From NCBI RefSeq assembly GCF_003697845.1, contig NZ_RDQE01000006.1, positions 62,001-126,000 of the forward strand: 64,000 nt of DNA. The letters run 5' to 3'. A model generated the notes under the pieces. It worked only from the letters and a program-made list of their open reading frames with translations. It was not told the DNA's origin and did not search any database. Numbering within the stretch: position 1 is the stretch's first letter; the number at the start of each line of letters is the position of its first letter. Positions 44,130-51,295 of this stretch are shown here, in pieces. Source of the DNA: Halobellus captivus (GTDB lineage Archaea; Halobacteriota; Halobacteria; Halobacteriales; Haloferacaceae). A program made the translations under genes and the position numbers.

Positions 44130-46255
44130 TGGTTGGGTTCCTCGAAGTCGAGTTCCTCGGGATCGACGGTGAGTCGGACGTCCACGGCGGCGACGTTCGT
44201 GCCGCCGTCGGCGTCGGGCAGTGCGACGAGCGGGTTGATGTCGAGTTCCAGGATCGCGGGGAAGTCGGTGACGAGCTGTGAGAGCCGCCCGATCGTCTCG
44301 ATCACGGCGTCGACGTCGACCGGGTCGCGGCCGCGAGCGCCCCGCAACAGGGGTGCCGACCGGATCTCCTCGGTCATCTCGCGGGCCTCGGGCTCGGAGA
44401 CGGGCGCGACGCGGAAGGCGGTGTCCTCCATCACTTCCACGAAGATCCCACCGAGCCCGAACATCACGAGCGGGCCGAACTGCGGGTCCCGGTTCATCCC
44501 CACGATGGTCTCGACGCCGTCGTCGAGGTCGACCATCTCCTGAACCTGGACGCCGAGGATCGTCGCGTCCGGCTGGTAGTTCCGCGCGCGAGTGATCAGG
44601 TCCTCGTAGGTGTCGGCCACGTCCGCGTCGGCGACGCCGACCGCGACCCCGCCGATGTCGGACTTGTGGAGAACGTCCGGCGAGACGATCTTCATGACCA
44701 CGTCGCCGTCGATCCCGGCCGCGACCTCGCTCGCGCGTGCCGGCGAGTCGACGATCTCGCCGGCGGGCGTCTCGATCCCGTAGGCGTCGAGCAGCTCCAT
44801 CGCCTCCACGCCGAGGCGGTTGTCGTCGCGGTCGCGGACCGACGAAAGAATTTCGCGGGCGCGCTCGCGGTCGACGTCGAACGACATCGGCTCGGCGTAC
44901 TCGCGCGCTCTGATGTCTCGGTACTCCGCGAGCGTCGCGAGGCTCTCGATCCCGCGAGCGGGGTCGAAGTAACAGGGGATCCCCGCCGCCTGGAGCTTCC
45001 GTTTCGGCTCGCGGGTCCGGTCGCCGCCCATCAGGCAGGCGGCCACCGGGGCGTCGACGTCCGAGACCGTCTCGCGTACCGCCTCGCCCAGCTCGTCGAA
45101 CTCGAGGGTCGCGGTCGGCGCGGCCAACACCAGCGCGGCCCCGACGTTGTCGTCGGCGATCACCGTCTCGAGCGCCTCGCGGAACCGGTCGACGTCGGCG
45201 TCGCCGATCACGTCGACGGGGTTGTGGACGTTCGCCTCCTCCGGCATGGACTCGCGGAGCGCCTCGGTGGTCTCGCCCGTGAACGAGGCCAGCTCGAGGC
45301 CGGCGTCGCCGACCGCGTCGGTCGCCATCACGCCCGGGCCGCCGGCGTTCGTGACGATCGCGACGCTGTCGGTGTCGGGGAGCGGCTGGCTGCCGAGGAT
45401 GCCGGCGGCGTCGAACAGCTCGTCGACCGACTCCGCGCGGATGACGCCGGCCTGGTCGAGCCCCGCCTCGTAGGCCTTCTCCGAGCCGGCAAGCGTGCCG
45501 GTGTGGGAGGAGGCGGCCTGTGCGCCCGCGCTCGTGCGCCCCGACTTCACGGCCACGATCGGGGTGTCGGCGGCGGTCTCGCGGGCGGTCTCGATGAACT
45601 CGCGGCCGTCCTCGATCCCCTCGAGGTAGCCGATGATCACGTCCGTGCCCTCGTCGTCGCCCCAGTGGTCGACGAAGTCGGTCTCGTCGAGGACCGCCTT
45701 GTTTCCGAGCGAGACCACGTCCTTGAACCCGACGCCGTTGTCGTTGGCCCAGTCGAGGACCGCCGTGACGAACGCGCCGGACTGGCTCATGAACGAGAGC
45801 CCGCCGGGGAGCGCGTTCTCGGGGCCGAACGTGGCGTTCATTCCCGAGGGCGTCGACATGATACCGAGGCTATTCGGGCCGACGAGGTTCAACTCGTACT
45901 CCTCGGCGATCTCGGCGAGGCGACGCTCGCGTGCCGCGCCGTCCTCGCCGGTCTCGCCGAACCCCGCGGTGATCACGACGACGTTTTCCACCCCCGCCTC
46001 GCCGCACGCCTCGATGGCGTCTAACACGATCGAGGGCGGAACGACGACGACCGCCACGTCGGCGTCGGCGTCGCCGATCCCGTCGACGCAGGTCGTCCCG
46101 AGCACCTCGTCGTAGTTCGGGTTGACGGGGACCGTCTCGCCGTCGAAGTCCGCGAGCAGGTTCGACGTGACGGCGCGGCCGACCGCCCCCTCGCGGGCCG
46201 TCGCGCCGACGACCGCGACCCGGTCCGGGTCGAACAGTTCGTTGAGCGTACCCAT
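44126..46255 (-). CDS. acd: ADP-forming acetate/acyl-CoA synthetase, fused alpha-beta
   Basis: A 709-residue protein with CoA-binding, ligase-CoA and ATP-grasp domains fused in alpha-beta order. The CoA-binding start reads DRVAVVGATAREGAVG. The phosphohistidine is in AASSHTGTLAGSEKA (about residue 251). The ATP-grasp part begins near YGIETPAGEIVD. Known reaction: acyl-CoA + ADP + Pi to acid + ATP + CoA, the haloarchaeal route of ATP formation from acetyl-CoA. Substrate range is not readable here. A TATA box TTATTAAA lies 27-34 bases upstream on the minus strand, fitting a leaderless mRNA. Confidence 0.9.
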   Translation of the reverse strand: MGTLNELFDPDRVAVVGATAREGAVGRAVTSNLLADFDGETVPVNPNYDEVLGTTCVDGIGDADADVAVVVVPPSIVLDAIEACGEAGVENVVVITAGFGETGEDGAARERRLAEIAEEYELNLVGPNSLGIMSTPSGMNATFGPENALPGGLSFMSQSGAFVTAVLDWANDNGVGFKDVVSLGNKAVLDETDFVDHWGDDEGTDVIIGYLEGIEDGREFIETARETAADTPIVAVKSGRTSAGAQAASSHTGTLAGSEKAYEAGLDQAGVIRAESVDELFDAAGILGSQPLPDTDSVAIVTNAGGPGVMATDAVGDAGLELASFTGETTEALRESMPEEANVHNPVDVIGDADVDRFREALETVIADDNVGAALVLAAPTATLEFDELGEAVRETVSDVDAPVAACLMGGDRTREPKRKLQAAGIPCYFDPARGIESLATLAEYRDIRAREYAEPMSFDVDRERAREILSSVRDRDDNRLGVEAMELLDAYGIETPAGEIVDSPARASEVAAGIDGDVVMKIVSPDVLHKSDIGGVAVGVADADVADTYEDLITRARNYQPDATILGVQVQEMVDLDDGVETIVGMNRDPQFGPLVMFGLGGIFVEVMEDTAFRVAPVSEPEAREMTEEIRSAPLLRGARGRDPVDVDAVIETIGRLSQLVTDFPAILELDINPLVALPDADGGTNVAAVDVRLTVDPEELDFEEPNQ

Positions 46256-46281
46256 CGTTTCCCGCCTACGCGGACTACGGC

Positions 46282-46289
46282 TTTAATAA
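46282..46289 (-). promoter_or_regulatory. TATA box of acd
   Basis: On the minus strand TTATTAAA spans 46289-46282, that is 27-34 bases before the A of the acd ATG at 46255. This spacing places the transcription start at or next to the start codon, as in leaderless haloarchaeal transcripts. No ribosome-binding sequence is visible. Confidence 0.65.
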
Positions 46290-46383
46290 CGGTGACTGGT
46301 TCCCGGTTCCGGGAATCCACACCGACGCGCGCGCGAAACGACCGATCGACGGACGGACCGGGGCGCGCCCCTCGCTCGGGGGC

Positions 46384-46410
46384 GATCCCGTTCGCGGGAT
46401 CCCGTTCGCG
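46384..46410. repeat. TTCG-loop hairpin and overlapping 13-base direct repeat
   Basis: GATCCCG-TTCG-CGGGATC (46384-46401) is a perfect 7-bp stem closed by a TTCG tetraloop, an exceptionally stable RNA fold. The 13-mer GATCCCGTTCGCG is also repeated directly at 46384-46396 and 46398-46410, allowing two alternative pairings. Confidence 0.7.
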
Positions 46411-46525
46411 TCCGGAGGGAGGACCGCTTCCGCCAGCGGCGGCGCTCGTAGTCGTGGCGTTCGGCGCCCCGGTCATACCCGAGCTCTCTCGATACGGCAC
46501 AGATGGTCATGACCGTCCGGTTATC

Positions 46526-46551
46526 ACGATCGAAAAGTACGGTTCGATCGT
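46526..46551. repeat. Perfect 9-base inverted repeat
   Basis: ACGATCGAA (46526-46534) and TTCGATCGT (46543-46551) flank an 8-base spacer. The repeat lies 40-65 bases after the stop codon of the minus-strand winged-helix gene, so it may end its transcript or serve as a protein-binding site. Confidence 0.6.
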
Positions 46552-46590
46552 CGACGGACGGATCGATGACGGCGACGTTGCCGGAGCGAG

Positions 46591-46983
46591 TCAGTCCGCG
46601 GAGACCTCCGGCGTGTCGAAGGCGGCACCGAGGGCGCCGGCTCCCTCGTCGGACTCCATCGTCAGGCGGACCCCGCCATCGGTGAGTTCGAGCGTCGCGT
46701 CGGTGACGCCTCGCGAGTACTCCGCGGCGTGGTCGCCGTCGGGGTCGAACCGGACGCCCTCGGTGAGAAGCGGCGTCTCGCTCAGCCGTTCGACCTTTCG
46801 GTAGGCCGTCGAGAGCGCGATGTCGCAGGCGTCGGCGATCTCGCTCGTCGTCATCGGCTCGTCCGCCATCGCGAGGATCGTCCGGCAGTCGGGGTCCGAG
46901 AGCGCGTCGAACGCGGTGTCCAGGTCTCCGTCGGTCTCCGTCAGCGTCGTCGGTCCACCCAGGCGGGACGGGTCTCGCTTCAT
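46591..46983 (-). CDS. Winged-helix (ArsR-like) transcriptional regulator
   Basis: A 130-residue protein. The winged helix is at about residues 22-75 (FDALSDPDCRTILAMADEP, TSEIADACDIALSTAYRKVERLSE). A C-terminal beta region follows (AEYSRGVTDATLELTDGGVRLTM). No metal-binding ArsR cysteines are visible, so the signal is unknown. Start choice: ATG 46983 gives MKRDPSRLGG, resembling related haloarchaeal regulators; in-frame ATGs at 47004 and 47019 are possible, and a TATA-like GTATAAAAC at about 47045-47037 would suit 47019. It is divergent from an HTH-10 regulator across 122 bases. Confidence 0.75.
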   Translation of the reverse strand: MKRDPSRLGGPTTLTETDGDLDTAFDALSDPDCRTILAMADEPMTTSEIADACDIALSTAYRKVERLSETPLLTEGVRFDPDGDHAAEYSRGVTDATLELTDGGVRLTMESDEGAGALGAAFDTPEVSAD

Positions 46984-47105
46984 GTCTATACGTCGGCGCT
47001 CCATCCCCCCGAACCCCATCCCTGTATATGCGGGGTGTTTTATACCGGATCCCGCGAGCCCCGCGGGCCGTCAACGTTTTGTTCGGCGGGAGGGACGGAC
47101 GAACG

Positions 47106-47864
47106 ATGGGATCCGGCATCCGCGCGGAGGTCTCGCTGCCGACGTCGGCACCGTCCCCGTTCGACGGCGTCGTCGACGGGTCGACCCCGATCTACAGCGT
47201 CGCACGAAGCCGGATCACACCCGAGTCGCCGGACGCGAACGACGCGGCTGACGGCACCGAAACGGCCGACGGCGACGATCTCCCCGACGACACGGCCGAC
47301 GGCGACGACACGGCCGCGAGCTCCGGCGTCCCGGCGGACGCCGCCGCCGACACCGTCGTGATCGAGTTCCTCGCGGACGCCGACCTCGAGGTTCCGGAGG
47401 GCGTCGAGACGGTGTTCGACTACGGTCGGAAGGCGGCCTATCGGTTCGAGGTACCCTGTGCGGACGGGTCGCCGTTCTCGGTGCTCGACCGCCACGGCGT
47501 CCCGGCGACGGAGACGGTCGTCCGCGACGGCCGGCTCCTCGTGACGTTCCACGCGGCGGACCTTCCGACGCTGCGGACGGTCCTCGGGGAGCTCCAGGAG
47601 TCGTGTGCGGACATGCAGGTGCTTCGGCTGTTACAGTCGTCGTCGACGCCCGAGGAGAGCGACCTGGTCACCTTCGACCGGAGCGAGCTGACGGAACGAC
47701 AGCGCGAGGTTCTCTCGGCCGCGTACGACGCCGGCTACTTCGACCACCCGAAGGGCGCGAACGCGGGCGAGGTCGCCGCGGACCTCGGCATCGATCGGTC
47801 GACGTTCAGCGAGCACGTCGCGGCCGCCCAGCGGAAGATCCTCGCGACCGTGCTCGACTCGTGA
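47106..47864 (+). CDS. Bacterio-opsin-activator-type (HTH-10) regulator
   Basis: A 252-residue protein. The C-terminal HTH-10 domain (about 195-252) is clear: FDRSELTERQREVLSAAYDAGYFDHP, ANAGEVAADLGIDRSTFSEHVAAAQRKIL. The N-terminal sensing domain (about 1-190) has a beta-rich part (VVIEFLADADLEVP, YRFEVPCADGSPFSVLDRHG) and an acidic low-complexity loop at about 45-85. The ligand is unknown. It is divergently paired with the winged-helix gene; cross-regulation is plausible. The ATG at 47106 is chosen over 47028 because the extra residues are Arg/Pro noise over the promoter. Confidence 0.83.
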   Translation: MGSGIRAEVSLPTSAPSPFDGVVDGSTPIYSVARSRITPESPDANDAADGTETADGDDLPDDTADGDDTAASSGVPADAAADTVVIEFLADADLEVPEGVETVFDYGRKAAYRFEVPCADGSPFSVLDRHGVPATETVVRDGRLLVTFHAADLPTLRTVLGELQESCADMQVLRLLQSSSTPEESDLVTFDRSELTERQREVLSAAYDAGYFDHPKGANAGEVAADLGIDRSTFSEHVAAAQRKILATVLDS

Positions 47865-47948
47865 CGCTCGCGACCGTCGATCCCTCGGATTCTGACGGCA
47901 TGGGAACTCGATGATCGTTTGATAGGAACGGGCGTGCTATTCGTATCC

Positions 47949-48101
47949 ATGACGACACCCACACACACGTTCGTCTGCCCGGAGTGTCGCCACTCGTTCG
48001 AGGTGGACGACGCGATGCGGGAGGCGCTGCTCGAAGCCGGCTGTGTCGTCTGCGGCGCGCCCGTCGTCGACGCCGACCTCACCGCCCCGACCGTCGAGTG
48101 A
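47949..48101 (+). CDS. Small zinc-ribbon protein, copy 1 (DUF7560-like)
   Basis: A 50-residue protein with one zinc ribbon: FVCPECRHSFEV, then DDAMREALLEAGCVVCGAPVV (two CXXC knuckles, 22 residues apart). It is clearly similar to the 45-residue protein encoded at 48893-49030. The start ATG at 47949 is preferred to one at 47919. It follows the HTH-10 gene by 84 bases on the same strand. Haloarchaea encode many such zinc micro-proteins, some involved in biofilm or stress regulation; the role of this one is unknown. Confidence 0.75.
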   Translation: MTTPTHTFVCPECRHSFEVDDAMREALLEAGCVVCGAPVVDADLTAPTVE

Positions 48102-48207
48102 CCCGCCGGTGAATCACTCGCCGCCGAGACGACTTCCGGTCCGGAGAGCGTCGCGGCCGTCGCCCGGTCTCGTGTGGTTTATGCGTGCGTATGTAGAGAC
48201 GTAGCGT

Positions 48208-48666
48208 ATGACGACGAAGCGCGAGGCCGAGATGTCCGCGTCGGCGATCGACGCGTTCCTCGCCCGCCACGAGACCGGCGTGCTCTCGCTCGCCCGCGAC
48301 GACGCCCCGTACGCGATCCCGATCTCCTACGGCTACGACGAGGACACACGCGAGGCGTTCCTGCGGCTGGTTTCGACCGTCGACAGCGAGAAGCGCGAGT
48401 TCCTCGGCTCCGACCCCGACGCCCGCCTCGTGGTGTACGAGGAGGACGGCGAAGACTACGCCAGCGTCGTCGCCGTCGGAACGCTCGAACGCGTCGACCC
48501 CGCGGAACTCACCCCCGAGCGGATCGCCCAGTACGGCGAGACCCGTCGCCCGCTCTTCGAGATCTGGGCCGACGGCAAGCCCGACCTCGACATCCAGCTC
48601 TACCGGCTCGCGCCCGACCGGCTGACCGGTCGGACGGTCACCGTCGACCGCGACGAGGGCGAGTAA
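48208..48666 (+). CDS. Pyridoxamine-5'-phosphate-oxidase-like FMN-binding protein
   Basis: A 152-residue split-barrel protein. FLARHETGVLSLARDDAPYAIPISYGYD and LRLVSTVDSEKREFLGSDPDARLVVYEE are typical of the haloarchaeal pyridoxamine 5'-phosphate oxidase superfamily, which mostly act as flavin- or F420-dependent reductases of unknown substrate. A TATA-like GGTTTATGCG near 48175-48184 lies about 25-33 bases before the ATG, in keeping with a leaderless transcript. Confidence 0.82.
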   Translation: MTTKREAEMSASAIDAFLARHETGVLSLARDDAPYAIPISYGYDEDTREAFLRLVSTVDSEKREFLGSDPDARLVVYEEDGEDYASVVAVGTLERVDPAELTPERIAQYGETRRPLFEIWADGKPDLDIQLYRLAPDRLTGRTVTVDRDEGE

Positions 48667-48892
48667 CCCGGGCCGTTCCCGCGTCACGCTCGTCGTCGTT
48701 TCCTCCTCTCGCTTGCTCCCTCTCCGTCCTCCCTCCACGCTCGTTTTCCGCTCCGCTCGGACTCCCGTGTGACCGCGCCGGCGAAGTAGAGAAACCGTGG
48801 GGAACGGTGATCGGATGAACGGAGAGCGGCGGAAGCGAAAACGACGGAATCGAGGACGGGTGGACGTGCGGATCCGGGCCCGACCGGCCGGG

Positions 48893-49030
48893 CTACGCCT
48901 CGGCGAAGTCGTCCGGGCTCACGGCGGTCGTACAGACCGGACAGCCGACCTCGAGGATGGTCTCGCGCATCTCGTCGTTCACCTCGATGGTCTGGTTACA
49001 GCCCGGACACGAGAACTCTGCGGTCGTCAC
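48893..49030 (-). CDS. Small zinc-ribbon protein, copy 2, GTG start
   Basis: A 45-residue protein read from GTG 49030 to TAG 48893. It starts (M)TTAEFSCPGCNQTIEV and continues NDEMRETILEVGCPVCTTAVS. The two CXXC knuckles, 22 residues apart, and the EV(N/D)DxMRExxLExGC core align with the protein at 47949-48101 without gaps. A TATA-like GTTTATATCG lies at about 49074-49065 on the minus strand, supporting expression. It is easily missed because of its length and GTG start. Confidence 0.8.
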   Translation of the reverse strand: MTTAEFSCPGCNQTIEVNDEMRETILEVGCPVCTTAVSPDDFAEA

Positions 49031-49185
49031 GATGGTCCCTCGTTGGTCGAAAAACGGCGGCGGGCGATATAAACCACCGGCTTTCGGTTCGATCGCGGTC
49101 GAACCCCGACCGGCCGTCGGAGGCTCGACCGTCGGTGGCGTCCGATCGAGTCGGAAGACGTGCGAGGAAGTGCTCGACTGCGAGT

Positions 49186-49229
49186 CGATCCGGGCGACGG
49201 TATGAGTGCGGGCCGATCCGGGCGACGGT
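49186..49229. repeat. 16-base direct repeat downstream of the PAN gene
   Basis: CGATCCGGGCGACGGT occurs at 49186-49201 and 49214-49229, separated by 12 bases, just beyond the 3' end of the proteasome-activating ATPase gene on the minus strand. It could be a slippage product or a binding site; nothing else in the 216-base gap explains it. Confidence 0.6.
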
Positions 49230-49246
49230 CGATGGTGATCGGTCGC

Positions 49247-50461
49247 CTACGCGAACGCGAGCGAGTCGTCGGCGCCGGTCTCGTCGGTCTCCTGAAGCTT
49301 CTCGTAGGCCTCGAGGAAGTCGTCGAGCGTGACCTGCGTCCGGTCGTCGCGGATCGCGAACATCCCGGCCTCGGTGCAGATCGCCTTGATGTCCGCGCCG
49401 GAGGCGTCCTCGACCATGGCGGCGAGTTCGGTGAAGTCGATGCCGTCGGCGAGGTTCATCTTGCGGGTGTGGATCTGGAAGATGATCTCTCGGCCCGCCG
49501 TGTCGGGCTTGGGGACCTCGATGAGCCGGTCGAACCGACCCGGACGCAGGATGGCGGGATCGAGCATGTCGAAGCGGTTGGTGGCGGCGATGATCCGGAC
49601 CTCGCCGCGCTCGTCGAAGCCGTCCATCTCGCTGAGTAGCTGCATCATCGTGCGCTGGACCTCGGCGTCGCCGGAGGTCTTCGAGTCCGTCCGCTTGGAG
49701 GCGATCGCGTCGATCTCGTCGATGAAGAGGACGGCTGGCTGGTTCTCGCGGGCGACCTCGAAGAGGTCGCGGACGAGCTTCGCGCCCTCGCCGATGAACT
49801 TGTGGACCAGCTCGGAGCCGGCCATCTTGATGAACGTGGCGTCGGTCTCGTTGGCGACCGCCTTCGCCAGCATCGTCTTCCCGGTTCCCGGCGGGCCGTA
49901 CAGGAGGACGCCGCTCGGCGGCTGGATGCCGACGTCCTCGAACATCTCCGGGCTCTCGAGCGGCATCTCGACCGTCTCGCGGACCTCCTGCATCTGCTCT
50001 TCGAGCCCGCCGATGTCGTTGTATGTGACGTCGGGGGAGTGTTCGACCTGCATGACGCGAGCCCGGACGTCCGTCTCCTTCTCGAGTTTCTTGACGACGG
50101 AGAGCGAGTTGTTGACCGCGACGCGGTCGTCGGGGTCGACCTTCTCGCGCATCTCGTCGGTTATCTCCGTCAGCGCCTCCTGGTTGTTGCCGTGCTGTTT
50201 GATGACCGCGCCGTCCTCCGTGAGCTCCTGGACGGTGGCCACGAAGAGCGGCGACTGCTTGAGCTTCTTGTTCTCGTGGGTGAGCCGCTCGAGCTTCTGT
50301 TGGTACTTGTTGTTCTCGGCGTTGGCGTCGAGGAGCTTGTCGCGCATCTCCTCGTTCTGGGTCTCGAGGACCTCCAGGCGCTCCTGGAGGGTCTCGATCT
50401 TCTCCTGTCTCGACGCCGACCCCTCGTAGGGCATGTCGACGTCGTCGACGGTGTCACTCAT
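49247..50461 (-). CDS. pan: Proteasome-activating nucleotidase (PAN) AAA ATPase
   Basis: A 404-residue protein. The N-terminal coiled coil (about residues 20-75, ETLQERLEVLETQNEEMRDKLL) is followed by an OB domain (VATVQELTEDGAVIKQHG) and the AAA domain with Walker A GPPGTGKT (about 189-196), Walker B VLFIDEIDA and arginine-finger region ILRPGRFDR. It unfolds substrates for the 20S proteasome. The C-terminus ends SLAFA, so the HbYX docking motif has Phe where Tyr is usual. The ATG at 50461 fits the family; a longer version from 50509 is not supported. It is divergent from a small HTH gene. Confidence 0.94.
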   Translation of the reverse strand: MSDTVDDVDMPYEGSASRQEKIETLQERLEVLETQNEEMRDKLLDANAENNKYQQKLERLTHENKKLKQSPLFVATVQELTEDGAVIKQHGNNQEALTEITDEMREKVDPDDRVAVNNSLSVVKKLEKETDVRARVMQVEHSPDVTYNDIGGLEEQMQEVRETVEMPLESPEMFEDVGIQPPSGVLLYGPPGTGKTMLAKAVANETDATFIKMAGSELVHKFIGEGAKLVRDLFEVARENQPAVLFIDEIDAIASKRTDSKTSGDAEVQRTMMQLLSEMDGFDERGEVRIIAATNRFDMLDPAILRPGRFDRLIEVPKPDTAGREIIFQIHTRKMNLADGIDFTELAAMVEDASGADIKAICTEAGMFAIRDDRTQVTLDDFLEAYEKLQETDETGADDSLAFA

Positions 50462-50529
50462 TGTCCGTAATAAAGCGTCTCGCGGATAAGAGGTTTCGGG
50501 TGGGGGCACTCGAGAACCGTCCCGTCACG

Positions 50530-50602
50530 AAAATGAATGCCCAATAGTAATAAAACAGGATAGTAAATATTATTTAACGGCATGAGTTACTGATGACCAC
50601 GC
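50530..50602. promoter_or_regulatory. AT-rich divergent promoter region of pan and the HTH gene
   Basis: This is one of the most AT-rich non-coding stretches in the window. For the rightward gene, TTATTTAAC (about 50569-50577) lies 26-34 bases before the ATG at 50603, a good TATA position. Minus-strand elements for pan are less clear; an AT-rich run at 50530-50570 is about 70-110 bases from its ATG. Confidence 0.6.
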
Positions 50603-50866
50603 ATGAGCACCACGGAAGCCGTCGCCGCCGACGAGGACGTTTCGGACCGCTGGGAGGCCGTTCGCGACCTGCCGCCGAGCGCCAAGCTCGTCGCGAAGGT
50701 CCTCGATTACAACGACACGCTGACCCAGAGCCAGCTCGCCGAGGAGACGCTGCTCCCGCCGCGGACCGTCCGGTACGCGCTCTCGCGGCTCGAGGAGGAG
50801 GACGTGATCGACGCCCGTTTCTCGTTTACCGACGCCCGGAAACGGCTGTACTCGCTCGCGGTCTGA
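50603..50866 (+). CDS. MarR-like winged-helix DNA-binding protein
   Basis: An 87-residue protein consisting almost only of a winged helix: PPSAKLVAKVLDYNDTLTQSQLAEETLLPPRTVRYALSRLEEE in outline, ending in a two-strand wing (ARFSFTDARKRLYSLAV). It resembles small haloarchaeal MarR/TrmB-type HTH proteins. It is divergent from pan, making regulation of the proteasome ATPase one possibility; no direct evidence. Confidence 0.8.
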   Translation: MSTTEAVAADEDVSDRWEAVRDLPPSAKLVAKVLDYNDTLTQSQLAEETLLPPRTVRYALSRLEEEDVIDARFSFTDARKRLYSLAV

Positions 50867-50938
50867 TCCGTGCTGCCGACTCCATAGTCCCGCTCCGACG
50901 TCCCGAGAGGTTAAATCCGATGCCGACCCAGCCGCCGT

Positions 50939-51295
50939 GTGGTCTCGACAGACGACGTCAAACGGGCGCTCGCCGCGCTGGCGACCCGGACGGACACCGC
51001 GACCCGCCCCTACGCGGCGGTGATAGACGAGGCGGACGCCGCCCGCGCCGACCTCCGTCGAGCGGCCGGGTTCGTCGAGGCCGTCGGGCTCGACCGGCTC
51101 GACGCGGCGGTCGCGGAGGCGGACCGCGCCGGTGACGGCGACCTCGCGGACCGCGGACGCGAGGCGCTCGAGGCGTACCGCCGGTATCGAACCGTCGCCG
51201 CGGGCGGCGACGATCGGTCCGACCGAGCCGGAACCAACCCCCCCGACGGCCCCGGAACCCCTAAATCCGACACGGGCCAATCCGCGACCAGATGA
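50939..51295 (+). CDS. Small helical protein of the mre11-rad50 operon
   Basis: A 118-residue protein starting at GTG 50939 (VSTDDVKRALAALATRT). It is predicted to be mostly helical through residue 85 and ends in a disordered Gly/Pro/Ser/Asp tail. No domain is recognised. Its TGA overlaps the mre11 ATG (ATGA at 51292-51295), which argues for coupled translation and a role with Mre11-Rad50. A box AGGTTAAATCC about 25-35 bases upstream may be the operon promoter. Confidence 0.65.
   Translation: MVSTDDVKRALAALATRTDTATRPYAAVIDEADAARADLRRAAGFVEAVGLDRLDAAVAEADRAGDGDLADRGREALEAYRRYRTVAAGGDDRSDRAGTNPPDGPGTPKSDTGQSATR

Larger units (their letters stand above)
46256..46590. other. Structured intergenic region between acd and a winged-helix gene
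   Basis: There are 335 bases on the 5' side of acd and 3' side of the regulator, both on the minus strand. Besides the acd TATA box it holds several inverted repeats: TTCCCGG-TT-CCGGGAA (46300-46315), a 7-bp stem with TTCG loop (46384-46401) and a 9-bp stem (46526-46551). Open frames are not convincing. It could encode a structured 3' region or a small RNA. Confidence 0.5.

Noticed and set aside
46292-46804. Plus-strand frame of 170 codons upstream of the HTH-10 gene
   Set aside because: It overlaps the winged-helix gene antisense, is low-complexity at its start, and lacks any family resemblance.
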